From Streptomyces xanthochromogenes (GTDB lineage Bacteria > Actinomycetota > Actinomycetes > Streptomycetales > Streptomycetaceae), in the NCBI RefSeq assembly GCF_014650455.1, contig NZ_BMUZ01000024.1, forward strand, positions 1 through 64,000: 64,000 nt of DNA. Direction: 5' to 3'. This document shows, piece by piece, positions 25,095 through 33,376 of the stretch; the first letter of the stretch is position 1, and each line of letters begins with the position of its first letter. The translations under genes were made by a program, and so were the position numbers. Below the pieces are notes generated by a model. It made no database searches, was not told where the DNA came from, and worked only from the letters and a program-made list of their open reading frames with translations.

Positions 25095-26753
25095 ATGGGC
25101 CGTCACACCAAGGACTCTGTCGAGGCCGGACGCGCCGAGCGGATAGCCGGCGCGTCCGAGCGGCTGGCCGCCGCTTCCGCCACCACTCCCACGGCATCCG
25201 GCGCACACAGGTCGTCCGATGCGCACACATCGACGTCGAGCACCCCGCCGCCCGGTGCCGCGTACGCGGGCGACGGGGTGCCACCGCCGCAGGCCCCGCA
25301 CACCGGGGCCCGGCACGAGCACCGCTGGCTCGTGCTCGGGGTGATCGCGCTCGCCCAGCTGATGGTGGTCCTGGACGCGACCATCGTGAACATCGCGCTG
25401 CCCTCCGCCCAGCAGGACCTCGGCTTCTCCGACGGGAACCGCCAGTGGATCGTCACGGCGTACGCCCTCGCCTTCGGCTCGCTGCTGCTGCTCGGTGGCC
25501 GGATCGCCGACCTCGTCGGACGCAAGGTCGTCTTCCTCGTCGGACTCGTCGGCTTCGCCCTCGCCTCGGCGATCGGCGGTGCCGCGCCCAACTTCGAGGT
25601 CCTGGTCACCGCCCGCGCCCTCCAGGGCGTGTTCGGCGCGCTGCTCGCACCGGCCGCGCTGTCCCTGCTGACCACGACGTTCACCGACCCGAAGGAACGC
25701 GCGAAGGCGTTCGGCATCTACGGCGCGGTCGCGGGAACGGGCGGCGCGGTGGGGCTGCTGCTCGGCGGAGTGCTCACGGAGTACCTGGACTGGCGCTGGT
25801 GCCTGTACGTCAACCTGCTCTTCGCCGCGCTCGCCTTCTTCGGCGCGCTGCGGCTGCTGCACCCGGGCGCCCCGCAGGACCGGCCCAAGCTGGACATCCC
25901 GGGCACGGTCCTCGTCTCGGCCGGGCTGTTCTGCATCGTGTACGGCTTCTCCAACGCGGAGACGCACGCGTGGAGCTCGGTGCAGACGTGGGGCTTCCTC
26001 GCGGCCGGCGGGGTCCTGCTGCTGGCCTTCGCCTGGTGGCAGACGCGCGCCAAGCACCCGCTGCTCCCGCTGCGCGTCGTACTGGACCGTGACCGGGCCG
26101 CGTCCTACCTGGCCATGTTCATCTCCGGCGCGGGCATGTTCGGGGTGTTCCTGTTCCTGACGTACTACCTCCAGCAGATCCTCGGCTACACCCCGGTGAA
26201 GACCGGACTCGCCTTCCTGCCCATGGTGTTCGCGATGATCGTGAGCTCGGTCGTCGCGCAGAACAAGCTCGTCCCCAAGCTGGGCGCGAAGCCGATCGTG
26301 CCGCTGGGCATGGGCCTCGGCGCGGCCGGCCTCGCCTGGATGACGGCCCTGGACGCGACCAGCGGATACGCCGGGCACGTCCTGCCCCCGCTCCTGGTGA
26401 TGGGCGTAGGCATGGGCCTGATCTTCGCCCCGGCGATGAGCATGGCCACGGCCGGAGTGGCCGCGCACGACGCGGGTGTCGCCTCCGCGATGGTCAACAC
26501 CAGCCAGCAGGTGGGCGGTTCGATCGGCACGGCCCTCCTGAACACCCTCGCGACGAGCGCCGCCACGAGCTATCTGGTCGGCCGCCGACCCACCCCCGCG
26601 GCGCGGGTCCAGGCCCAGCTCCACAGCTACTCGACGGCGTACTGGTGGTCGGCGGCCTTCTTCGCCCTCGGCCTCCTGGTCTCGGTGATCCTCTACCGCA
26701 AGGGCCCGCCGCGCCCGGCGGTCGGCACCTCGGAAGGTCCCGTCCACATGTGA
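25095..26753 (+). CDS. DHA2 (EmrB/QacA) family drug-proton antiporter
   Basis: This 552-residue protein has about 14 membrane helices after a long polar N-terminal extension of about 75 residues. Motif D1 appears as LDATIVNIALPSAQ, motif A as GGRIADLVGRKV, and motif C as GAVAGTGGAVGLLLGGVL. It should export a toxic or self-made compound using the proton gradient. The ATG at 25095 has GAGGAG at 14 bases. A TetR gene follows convergently, but its operators face a different gene. Confidence 0.92.
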   Translation: MGRHTKDSVEAGRAERIAGASERLAAASATTPTASGAHRSSDAHTSTSSTPPPGAAYAGDGVPPPQAPHTGARHEHRWLVLGVIALAQLMVVLDATIVNIALPSAQQDLGFSDGNRQWIVTAYALAFGSLLLLGGRIADLVGRKVVFLVGLVGFALASAIGGAAPNFEVLVTARALQGVFGALLAPAALSLLTTTFTDPKERAKAFGIYGAVAGTGGAVGLLLGGVLTEYLDWRWCLYVNLLFAALAFFGALRLLHPGAPQDRPKLDIPGTVLVSAGLFCIVYGFSNAETHAWSSVQTWGFLAAGGVLLLAFAWWQTRAKHPLLPLRVVLDRDRAASYLAMFISGAGMFGVFLFLTYYLQQILGYTPVKTGLAFLPMVFAMIVSSVVAQNKLVPKLGAKPIVPLGMGLGAAGLAWMTALDATSGYAGHVLPPLLVMGVGMGLIFAPAMSMATAGVAAHDAGVASAMVNTSQQVGGSIGTALLNTLATSAATSYLVGRRPTPAARVQAQLHSYSTAYWWSAAFFALGLLVSVILYRKGPPRPAVGTSEGPVHM

Positions 26754-26805
26754 CCCACCCACCCGCAGGGCCCGGCGGCGTCTCCCTCCGTCGCTCTCGC
26801 CGTCC

Positions 26806-27501
26806 TCAACTTGCCGCGTGCGCAAGGCACTTGTCGACCAGGGAGCCGAGGTAGGCGTCGTCCATGCCCGGGATGCGGAAGAGGGTGCGCAGATAGATGG
26901 GCGCGAGAATCCCGTCCAGGACGTCGAAGAGGCGCAGCCGGGGTTCGCCACGGGAGGCCGCCCGGTCGAGCATGTCCAGGAGGTCCCGGCCCCGTTCGGC
27001 GAGGGGGTGCGTGGCGGGGATGTTCCCCGCGTCGACGTAGGCGGCCACGCTCTCGGCATCGACCCCGGCATTGTCCCCGGCCGCCGCGTGCTCGGCGGCC
27101 CCGGCGATGAGTGCGCGCAGGAGTACGGCCCCGTCCGGCTCCGCCATCGCGGCGGCCGCCCGCTGGGCGTAGGCGAGGAGGTCCCCGTGCAGGCTGCCGG
27201 TGTCCGGTACGGCCCACAGGGAGGTCAGCCGCTCCTGCGAGAGGTCGAGCACGATGGCGTTGGTGGTGCGCCAGCGCCGGTAGATGGACGTCTGGTGGAC
27301 GCCGGAGCGTTCGGCGATCTCGGCGATGGGGATGCGCTCGTGGCCCTGCTCCGCGATGAGTTCCGCCGTCGCCTTGAGGACGGCCTCCCGCACGCGGGCA
27401 CTCCGGCCGCCGGTGCGCCGGCGCGGCCCGCTCTCCGGCTCCGCCCGGTTTGCCCGGCCGGGCTCGTGGTCGTCGGTGGTGTCGCGCTGGTTTCCGGTCA
27501 T
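26806..27501 (-). CDS. TetR-family repressor
   Basis: This 231-residue regulator has an N-terminal TetR helix-turn-helix (VLKATAELIAEQGHERIPIA, ERSGVHQTSIYRRW) and a variable ligand-binding C-terminal domain. It is divergent from the alpha/beta hydrolase gene, with two strong TAACGCA-based palindromes in the 91 bp between starts. It very likely represses itself and the hydrolase until an inducer binds. Confidence 0.92.
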   Translation of the reverse strand: MTGNQRDTTDDHEPGRANRAEPESGPRRRTGGRSARVREAVLKATAELIAEQGHERIPIAEIAERSGVHQTSIYRRWRTTNAIVLDLSQERLTSLWAVPDTGSLHGDLLAYAQRAAAAMAEPDGAVLLRALIAGAAEHAAAGDNAGVDAESVAAYVDAGNIPATHPLAERGRDLLDMLDRAASRGEPRLRLFDVLDGILAPIYLRTLFRIPGMDDAYLGSLVDKCLAHAAS

Positions 27502-27510
27502 ATCGAAAGG

Positions 27511-27534
27511 CTAACGCAAGTCCTCTTGCGTTAG
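27511..27534. promoter_or_regulatory. TetR operator O1
   Basis: CTAACGCAAG and CTTGCGTTAG form a perfect 10 bp inverted repeat separated by TCCT. It begins 9 bp upstream of the TetR start codon. Confidence 0.85.
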
Positions 27535-27556
27535 CGCTCTCGGTCGCGCTACGTTC

Positions 27557-27581
27557 TTAACGCAAGGAAAACCTGCGTTAA
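27557..27581. promoter_or_regulatory. TetR operator O2
   Basis: TTAACGCAAGG and CCTGCGTTAA repeat the TTAACGCA half-site in inverted order around AAAA. It ends 11 bp upstream of the hydrolase start and shares its half-sites with O1. Confidence 0.85.
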
Positions 27582-27592
27582 GGGAGACGGTC

Positions 27593-28807
27593 ATGAAGCC
27601 GATGCTGTTCGAGGACGACCCGCAGTTCTGGTACGAGACCCTGCGCGCGCTGGGCCACGCCGCGTACGGCGGCTCCGACTTCGGCGAGGTCGTCGCGACC
27701 GCCGAGAAGATCACCGCAGGGGACTACGACGGCTGGTACGAGCAGTGGATGGCCACCGCCGAGCGCACCGAGGCCGAAGCGCAGGCCGCGCTCGCAGGCG
27801 GCCACGAGGTGTCGGCGCGGGACGGGTTCCTGCGGGCGAACAACTACTTCCGCTCGGCCGAGTTCTTCCTCCACGGCAACCCCGACGACCCGCGCATCGC
27901 CGCCTCCTACGAGCGCGCCGTCGCCGCCTTCCACGCCGCCGCCCGGCTCTTCGACCCGGTGATCGAGCCGGTGGAGATCCCGTTCGAGGGCACGTTCCTG
28001 CGGGGCTACTTCTACCGTGCCCCGGGCGAGGGGCCCGCGCCGACCCTCGTCATGCACAACGGATTCGACGGCACGGCCGAGGAGATGCACTTCTTCGGCG
28101 GCGCGGCCGGTGTGGAGCGCGGCTACCACGTCCTGACCTTCGACGGCCCCGGCCAGCCCGGCGCCCGCTTCAACGACGGGCTCCCCTTCCGCCCCAACTG
28201 GGAGAGCGTGATCACCCCGGTCCTCGACTGGCTGATCGACACCCGCCCCGAGGTCGACCCCGAGCGCATCGGCCTGCTCGGCCTGAGCATGGGCGGCCTG
28301 CTCGCCCCCCGCGCCGCGGCCTTCGAGCACCGCCTCGCCGCCGTCATCGCGGTCGACGGCGTCTACGACCTCGGCGAGCTCGCCACCAAGAACATGCCGA
28401 TGCCGCGCCCCGAGGCCGAGGCGCTGCTGCGGGCCGAGCACGCCCCCGAGATCGACGCCTCGATCGAGGCCCTGATGAAGACGAACTCGACGATGCGCTG
28501 GGCGATCACGCACGGCTCGTACGTCATGGACGTCGCGACCCCGCGCCAGTTCCTCGCCTCCTACCTCGACTACACCCTCGCCGACGGAGTGGCCGAGAAG
28601 ATCACCTGTCCGACGCTGGTCTGCGAGGCCGAGGACGACCTGTTCTTCGACGGCCAGCCGCAGCAGCTCTACGACCACCTCACCTGCCCCAAGACCCTCA
28701 TGCGCTTCACCGTCGCGGAAGGCGCGGGCGCCCACTGCCACACCGGCGCCGAGCGTCTGGCCATGGCCCGCATCCTCAACTGGCTCGACGACACCCTGAA
28801 GAACTGA
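27593..28807 (+). CDS. Alpha/beta hydrolase related to DHPON hydrolase/FrsA-type enzymes
   Basis: This 404-residue protein has an N-terminal helical cap region (residues 1-125) before the hydrolase fold. The nucleophile elbow is GLSMGG, the acid residue is in CEAEDDLFFDG and the catalytic His is in GAGAHCHTGAE. The length and N-terminal helical part resemble 2,6-dihydroxypseudooxynicotine hydrolase and related C-C or ester hydrolases. Substrate unknown. It is controlled by the divergent TetR through operators O1/O2. The ATG at 27593 has AAGGGAG. Confidence 0.88.
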   Translation: MKPMLFEDDPQFWYETLRALGHAAYGGSDFGEVVATAEKITAGDYDGWYEQWMATAERTEAEAQAALAGGHEVSARDGFLRANNYFRSAEFFLHGNPDDPRIAASYERAVAAFHAAARLFDPVIEPVEIPFEGTFLRGYFYRAPGEGPAPTLVMHNGFDGTAEEMHFFGGAAGVERGYHVLTFDGPGQPGARFNDGLPFRPNWESVITPVLDWLIDTRPEVDPERIGLLGLSMGGLLAPRAAAFEHRLAAVIAVDGVYDLGELATKNMPMPRPEAEALLRAEHAPEIDASIEALMKTNSTMRWAITHGSYVMDVATPRQFLASYLDYTLADGVAEKITCPTLVCEAEDDLFFDGQPQQLYDHLTCPKTLMRFTVAEGAGAHCHTGAERLAMARILNWLDDTLKN

Positions 28808-28811
28808 CGGC

Positions 28812-29417
28812 CCCGGGACATTTGTCCTGCGGGAGTCGGGATTCTTCGCTCTGCCGCCGGCCCTGCCTCGGGCGGGAGTATCAGTGGTGTCGGCAGGGGC
28901 CGGCGGTCACGGGAACGAGGGTGAGGGGAACGCCATGAGTGCCACGGTCGCGATGGAGATGCCGGTCCAGGTCAGCACTGCCCAGGAGGTCAACTCGGTT
29001 GCGGGTGACGGGGGTTCGGTCCTGAAGGGTCTGCCGAACTGGTACTTCCCGCTCGTCGGCCTCTTCGCGGGGATCTTCGACATCGCCCGGGCCTACCCGG
29101 TCCTGTACGCGCTGATCCCGGTCGTCGCGATCGTCCAGATCGTGCTCGCCTTCACGGTCCTGAAGGCCCGCATCCGGTACATGAAGTCGCTGTGGAAGAA
29201 CAAGCGCACCCGCTTCCTCGCGCTCGGCCTGCTCGCCGTCCGTTTCGCGATCCGTTACGGCCTCGGCATCGCGGGCCTGGCGCTGGGTGCCGCGACCGGT
29301 CAGCTCACCCTCGGCATCGTCATGGCGGTCATCGGCACCGCGATGGCCTGGGGCGACCAGTGGCTCATCCTCCGCACCCTCCGCCACGCCCAGGCGGCGC
29401 AGGCCAAGACCGTCTGA
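28812..29417 (+). repeat. Segmental duplication, copy 1
   Basis: This block matches 32435-33034. The first 123 bp (28812-28934, upstream of the gene) are identical in both copies, and the coding parts differ by a 6 bp indel and few substitutions. The copies are direct repeats flanking the immunity-like island. Confidence 0.95.
28935..29417 (+). CDS. Small membrane protein, duplicated gene copy 1
   Basis: This 160-residue protein has a polar N-terminus and about four hydrophobic segments (YFPLVGLFAGIFDIARAYPV, LYALIPVVAIVQIVLAFTVL, FAIRYGLGIAGLALGAA and LGIVMAVIGTAMAWG), with basic loops KARIRYMKSLWKNKRTR between them. No family was recognised. The start follows GTGAGGGGAACGCC. Its near-twin lies at 32558, and both are followed by the same GGGCCCC terminator. 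Confidence 0.85.
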   Translation: MSATVAMEMPVQVSTAQEVNSVAGDGGSVLKGLPNWYFPLVGLFAGIFDIARAYPVLYALIPVVAIVQIVLAFTVLKARIRYMKSLWKNKRTRFLALGLLAVRFAIRYGLGIAGLALGAATGQLTLGIVMAVIGTAMAWGDQWLILRTLRHAQAAQAKTV

Positions 29418-29453
29418 CCCCGGCCAGTGCAGCCCCTACCCGCAAACCCGACA

Positions 29454-29485
29454 GGGCCCCAGCCGCACACCGCGGCCCGGGGCCC
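29454..29485 (+). terminator. GGGCCCC terminator, copy 1
   Basis: GGGCCCC (29454-29460) pairs with GGGGCCC (29479-29485), with an inner CCGC/GCGG stem, followed by TT. Similar hairpins occur at 31306 and 33062. The rest of the gap to 29695 shows no gene. Confidence 0.75.
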
Positions 29486-29695
29486 TTCGCATGGGGCGGT
29501 GGACCTCGAATGGGCCCGTCATCTCCGAGCGTCGACAGCCCCTCCCGGAAGCCGCGAGGATGGCACGGCCCGACTCACCATCGAACACTGCGTGTACGCG
29601 CCGGTCCACGGCTGTTCCCAGGGGAGGGGATCGGGGCGGCGGTGCCACCACCAGCCGGTGAGCCGGGGTTCGGACGGGCGGCGCCTTGGCAACGC

Positions 29696-30352
29696 TCATC
29701 CCTGCAAGTGGTGGGCGATGATGCCCTGCACATCCACAAGCCACTGCCGTAGCCGCACGCCACGCGGGGGAGCGACGCGCAACCCCAGCGTCGCCGCTGC
29801 TTCCCTGAGCTGGTGGTGCGATTCGCTGAGGCTCAGGAAGTCCTGGATTTCTCGGGTCACGCACAGCAGATCACCCGGCGAAACCCCTGAAATGTAGTCT
29901 TCCAGAGCTTCCTTGTGCGAGGAGTATTCGTGGGAGAAGTCCTGATGGAAATACGAGCCCAGAAGATGTGAGAGTTCGGGGAATCGCTCTTTCCACTCCC
30001 ACGAGGTCCGCGGAGTGATCCTGGACGGCTCCCCCGGTTCCGCGAGGAAGCTTGCGAGGTGGTTGCGAACAACAGCCAAGCAGCTCTCCACCGACTCTCC
30101 CTGAGCAGGATTGATGTGCGGTAGCAGGTCGACGTCGTCCGCGATCTCGCTGCTGAACAGGCCCACGGCCAGAAGATCGTCGATCTCTGCGGCCGCCCGG
30201 GCGGCACGCGCGGGGTGGAGCGCGGCCTGTCGGAGGTAGGCATCGAGCGCCGCTCCGGGCTGCTCTTCCGTGTCGTCAAAGGCGTAGCCGACCACCTCGT
30301 AGGAGCGCAGGAGGCTGCGGAGCTCATGGAAGCGATCGTTGGGCGTGGTCAC
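29696..30352 (-). CDS. Tandem CdiI-like immunity protein
   Basis: This 218-residue protein appears to hold two related helical domains. The C-terminal one (about 110-215) has FPELSHLLGSYFHQDF, ALEDYISGVSPGDLLCV and VRLRQWLVDVQGIIAHHL, the pattern of contact-dependent-inhibition immunity proteins (CdiI_2). The N-terminal half (FHELRSLLRSYEVVGYAFDD, then a helical stretch with ARAARAAAEIDDLL) looks like a diverged copy. Such proteins neutralise a partner toxin domain. No toxin gene is nearby. The GTG start overlaps the preceding stop by 4 bp. Confidence 0.65.
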   Translation of the reverse strand: MTTPNDRFHELRSLLRSYEVVGYAFDDTEEQPGAALDAYLRQAALHPARAARAAAEIDDLLAVGLFSSEIADDVDLLPHINPAQGESVESCLAVVRNHLASFLAEPGEPSRITPRTSWEWKERFPELSHLLGSYFHQDFSHEYSSHKEALEDYISGVSPGDLLCVTREIQDFLSLSESHHQLREAAATLGLRVAPPRGVRLRQWLVDVQGIIAHHLQG

Positions 30353-31248
30353 TCTTCACACCTCTTTCTGGGCCTACGGAATATGCCGGTGGGCCGATGA
30401 TCGGACGGGCGGCCGCCCGGCAACTGTTCCTGGAGGCCTTCGGCATCCGCCACGGTCGCAGCGGCGAAACGCCTGTCCAACTGATCGAGAGCCTCGCTCA
30501 ACAGCTCGGCCACGTCATGCGGAACTCGGCCGACGAGATCCACGAGAGCGTCGCGACCCTCCAGCCGCTCCCGATAGAGACCGGCTGAATACCAGCCCGA
30601 GGGCGCCCACCCCGATTCCATCTGCGTGATGACCCGTTCCCATACGGCCAGCTTGTTCTGGGCGGTCCATTTGGGGCTGCCGGTGTCCTCATCGAGAGAA
30701 AGCCGCGCCAAATACGAAGCCGACTCCCTCACTCTCCCCAGGGAGGCTACGAAGTGGTCGGTGACGGGACTGTCGGGTTGCTGCTCCCGCACGATCTCCT
30801 CGAAGTGTTCCACCGTGGCCCCGGGGAACTGGGGTACAGGCGCTTCAAGGGACGTGACCTTATAGACGGGCGGCTCGTCATCGGAGGGTTCGAGCCGGGC
30901 ACGGGTCATCAGCCCCTGGGGCGTCGCCGCCCAATACGCGCTGGGAGGCGCCTCCTCAGCGGGGAACAGGACGGTCGTGTTCATGGCCTCCGCGAACCTC
31001 GCGGCGAGTTCTGCTTCTGCCGGTTGGTTGGCGACCGCCTCTTGGGCGTAGATATCCATTGACCAGGTCAAGTCGCCCAGAACAGGCCGCAGTTCGCACG
31101 ACACGGCGGCATCCCAGCGCCGGAGTTCGGGATCGGTTTCGGGGGCGCCGACATTCACCTCGTCCACCGGCACGTCCAGGCACTCGGCAAGGGCGATGGC
31201 CACGATGTCAGGCTTCAGGGCGTCAACGGTAAGGAGGTTGTATGTCAC
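30349..31248 (-). CDS. Unknown protein in immunity-type operon
   Basis: This 299-residue soluble acidic protein starts at GTG 31248 (behind GGGACG). An in-frame ATG at 31275 has no ribosome site. The first half (VTYNLLTVDALKPDIVAIAL, RRWDAAVSCELRPVLGDLTW) has an alpha/beta look, and the second half is helical (WTAQNKLAVWERVITQMESG, LSEALDQLDRRFAAAT). No family is recognised. Coupling to the CdiI-like gene suggests a role in toxin immunity. Confidence 0.65.
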   Translation of the reverse strand: MTYNLLTVDALKPDIVAIALAECLDVPVDEVNVGAPETDPELRRWDAAVSCELRPVLGDLTWSMDIYAQEAVANQPAEAELAARFAEAMNTTVLFPAEEAPPSAYWAATPQGLMTRARLEPSDDEPPVYKVTSLEAPVPQFPGATVEHFEEIVREQQPDSPVTDHFVASLGRVRESASYLARLSLDEDTGSPKWTAQNKLAVWERVITQMESGWAPSGWYSAGLYRERLEGRDALVDLVGRVPHDVAELLSEALDQLDRRFAAATVADAEGLQEQLPGGRPSDHRPTGIFRRPRKRCEE

Positions 31249-31305
31249 GGATACGTCCCGTTGTAGATGGCCCATGAACGCGGCGCCGACCCGCGAACGA
31301 CGACA

Positions 31306-31337
31306 GGGCCCCAGCCGCGCGCCGCGGCCCGGGGCCC
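31306..31337. terminator. GGGCCCC hairpin, copy 2 (no adjoining membrane gene)
   Basis: GGGCCCC (31306-31312) and GGGGCCC (31331-31337) flank GC-rich inner pairs. The upstream words GCGAACGACGACAGGGCCCC match the copy at 33045-33068. It may stop the minus-strand DUF4279-like pair, or be left over from a lost gene copy. Confidence 0.6.
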
Positions 31338-31406
31338 AGTGCGCGGGGATCGACAGGAGGGCGGATGTACCTGGCAGGGCGGATGTACCTCACTGTCAGG
31401 GCTTCG

Positions 31407-31835
31407 TCAGTCGAGCCAGTCCAGCGGGTCGCTCGCCGGCTCTCCGGCGGGAGAGATGACCGTGCATCGCACGGGAAGAGCCATGGCCGCAAGGTGCAGC
31501 TGGGCAGCGGGAGAGATGTACAGAGCGTCGCCCGTTTCTGCTACCCCAGAGATTTCGATGTGCACTGAATAGCCCAAGGAAATCAAGTCCCTGACCTTCG
31601 CGGAGCGGGGCTGGATCTGTTCGGCGAGCGACTGAAGCTGCTGCTCCAGTTCAGGGGAGTTGCTCCCCGAATAGACAAGAGCCCACCACCCTGGTTGGGA
31701 GACTACGCCCGCTCCGGATTCATTGATGCTCCCGGCCTGGGGCAGTTCAAGCAGGCCGCTGACGGCTTGAGAATCGAGGCCGGGTCGAGTCACCACCAGT
31801 GATGTCGAAACGGTTTTCCAAGACTGTGCAGGCAA
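31407..31835 (-). CDS. DUF4279-like protein
   Basis: This 142-residue protein starts at TTG 31835, with GGAGA about 8 bases upstream. The pattern SLVVTRPGLDSQAVSGLLEL, a WWALVYSG strand, a helix ending KVRDLISLGYSV and HIEISGV resembles DUF4279 immunity-type proteins. It lies 22 bp after a second such gene, probably its paralogue. Confidence 0.55.
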   Translation of the reverse strand: MPAQSWKTVSTSLVVTRPGLDSQAVSGLLELPQAGSINESGAGVVSQPGWWALVYSGSNSPELEQQLQSLAEQIQPRSAKVRDLISLGYSVHIEISGVAETGDALYISPAAQLHLAAMALPVRCTVISPAGEPASDPLDWLD

Positions 31836-31857
31836 TCTAGTATCTCCGCGCCTGAGC

Positions 31858-32352
31858 TCAGCGTTCGTTCAAGTTAGGGGTCATTACGAGAGGGAGCCCG
31901 ATGCTCGCGGCACGCGCCATCTGCTGTGCTGAGAAAGGCAGCGAACAATCGTGGCCGGCGAATCCGGACACGGCAAGCACTGCCTCGTACCCCTGCCTCG
32001 TCAGGTTCTCGATCTCTCCCCTCTTTTCCTCGGCAATGGAAAGAACTGCGTCCATCTGCAACGAAAAATCGCGAGAGTAGTCGTTGTCGAACTCCAGCCT
32101 CCATCGCCCGTCCGTTGAACCAGTGGTGTCCCATCGGTCGATCCCAGGTGATCGAGTTGAGGTCGGATCCAGCGCCAACTCCCTCGTGACCACGGAGGGA
32201 TCCATGTCTGCACCCGTAACGATGAGTGCGGCCTCTGTCATTACCCAGGGCCAGGGAGCACGCTCCACCGCCACGCTCTGCTGATGAAACGTCGGCGCGG
32301 TCGCCTTCAGGTCGGCGGTTTTGATGTCGAGTATCTCGCCCTCATCGGCCAC
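31858..32352 (-). CDS. DUF4279-like protein, first gene of the pair
   Basis: This 164-residue protein starts at GTG 32352 behind GGGGGAGGGG. From residue 40, TEAALIVTGADMDPSVVTRE, then LALDPTSTRSPGIDRW, a WRLEFDNDY strand and an amphipathic helix lead to LTRQGYEAVLAVSGFAGHD. This follows the DUF4279 order of strands and helices. Such proteins are often found beside polymorphic toxins as immunity factors. No toxin is visible in the window. Confidence 0.6.
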   Translation of the reverse strand: MADEGEILDIKTADLKATAPTFHQQSVAVERAPWPWVMTEAALIVTGADMDPSVVTRELALDPTSTRSPGIDRWDTTGSTDGRWRLEFDNDYSRDFSLQMDAVLSIAEEKRGEIENLTRQGYEAVLAVSGFAGHDCSLPFSAQQMARAASIGLPLVMTPNLNER

Positions 32353-32434
32353 TGGTAGCCCCTCCCCCTGGTCGCCGCGACCGTACGACCCTAACCAGCG
32401 GCCCGAGTTGAGGTCCGGCCGGGGCCGTGTGGTG

Positions 32435-33034
32435 CCCGGGACATTTGTCCTGCGGGAGTCGGGATTCTTCGCTCTGCCGCCGGCCCTGCCTCGGGCGGGA
32501 GTATCAGTGGTGTCGGCAGGGGCCGGCGGTCACGGGAACGAGGGTGAGGGGAACGCCATGAGTGCCACGGTCGCGATGGAGATGCCGGTCCAGGTCAACG
32601 CGGAGGTCAACGGCGTTGCGGGTGACGGGGGTTCGGTCCTGAAGGGTCTGCCGAACTGGTACTTCCCGCTGGTGGGCCTCTTCGCGGGGATCTTCGACAT
32701 CGCCCGGGCCTATCCGGTGCTGTACGCGCTGATCCCGGTCGTCGCGATCGTCCAGATCGTGCTCGCCTTCACGGTCCTGAAGGCCCGCATCCGGTACATG
32801 AAGTCGCTGTGGAAGAACAAGCGCACCCGCTTCCTCGCGCTCGGCCTGCTCGTGGTCCGCTTCGTCATCCGCTACGGCCTCGGCATCGCGGGCCTGGCGC
32901 TGGGTGCCGCGACCGGTCAACTCACCCTCGGCATCGTCATGGCGGTCATCGGCACCGCGATGGCCTGGGGCGACCAGTGGCTCATCCTCCGCACCCTCCG
33001 CCACGCCCAGGCGGCGCAGGCCAAGACCGTCTGA
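32435..33034 (+). repeat. Segmental duplication, copy 2
   Basis: Second copy of the block at 28812-29417, in the same orientation, 3.6 kb away. The upstream 123 bp are identical to copy 1. Confidence 0.95.
32558..33034 (+). CDS. Small membrane protein, duplicated gene copy 2
   Basis: This 158-residue protein is almost identical to the product of 28935-29417. It is two residues shorter near position 14 (VNAEVNGVAG against VSTAQEVNSVAG) and has conservative changes such as LLVVRFVIRYG for LLAVRFAIRYG. The promoter DNA is identical, so both copies should be expressed alike. Confidence 0.85.
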   Translation: MSATVAMEMPVQVNAEVNGVAGDGGSVLKGLPNWYFPLVGLFAGIFDIARAYPVLYALIPVVAIVQIVLAFTVLKARIRYMKSLWKNKRTRFLALGLLVVRFVIRYGLGIAGLALGAATGQLTLGIVMAVIGTAMAWGDQWLILRTLRHAQAAQAKTV

Positions 33035-33061
33035 CCCCGGCACCGACCGCGAACGACGACA

Positions 33062-33092
33062 GGGCCCCAGCCGCACCCGCGGCATGGGGCCC
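33062..33092 (+). terminator. GGGCCCC terminator, copy 3
   Basis: GGGCCCC (33062-33068) and GGGGCCC (33086-33092) pair around CCGC...GCGG, then TT. It follows membrane-gene copy 2 and faces the convergent DUF397 gene. Confidence 0.75.
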
Positions 33093-33112
33093 TTCGCATG
33101 TGCGCCACCCGC

Positions 33113-33376
33113 TCAGGACGCCTTGACCGCCCCCACGAACCGCGCCCACGCCCCGGCCCCCACGACCAGAACCGGCCCGGCCGCCACCTTGCTGTCCCGC
33201 ACGGGCACGACGTCCCCGAAACCGTCCGCCACCTCGACGCAGCTCCCGCCCTCAGCGTTGCTGTACGAGGACTTGCGCCATGCGCCTTCGGCCACCTCCA
33301 CGCAGTTGCCGCCATCAGCGTTGCTGTACGACGACTTCCGCCAGCGAGCATTGGCCAGAGAGCGCGTTATGTTCAT
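33113..33376 (-). CDS. DUF397 protein with internally repeated motif
   Basis: This 87-residue protein has the DUF397 hallmark WRKSSYSNADGGNCVEVA twice in a row (residues 12-29 and 33-50), then DVVPVRDSK and a short tail. Normal DUF397 proteins have a single copy. It overlaps the stop of the XRE gene as ATGA. XRE/DUF397 pairs are abundant in Streptomyces and are thought to act as regulator and partner, in a toxin-antitoxin-like way or in development. Confidence 0.88.
   Translation of the reverse strand: MNITRSLANARWRKSSYSNADGGNCVEVAEGAWRKSSYSNAEGGSCVEVADGFGDVVPVRDSKVAAGPVLVVGAGAWARFVGAVKAS

Noticed and set aside
29436..29864. Minus-strand frame in the gap after membrane gene copy 1
   Set aside because: It overlaps the CdiI-like gene and terminator, has no ribosome site and no recognisable domain.
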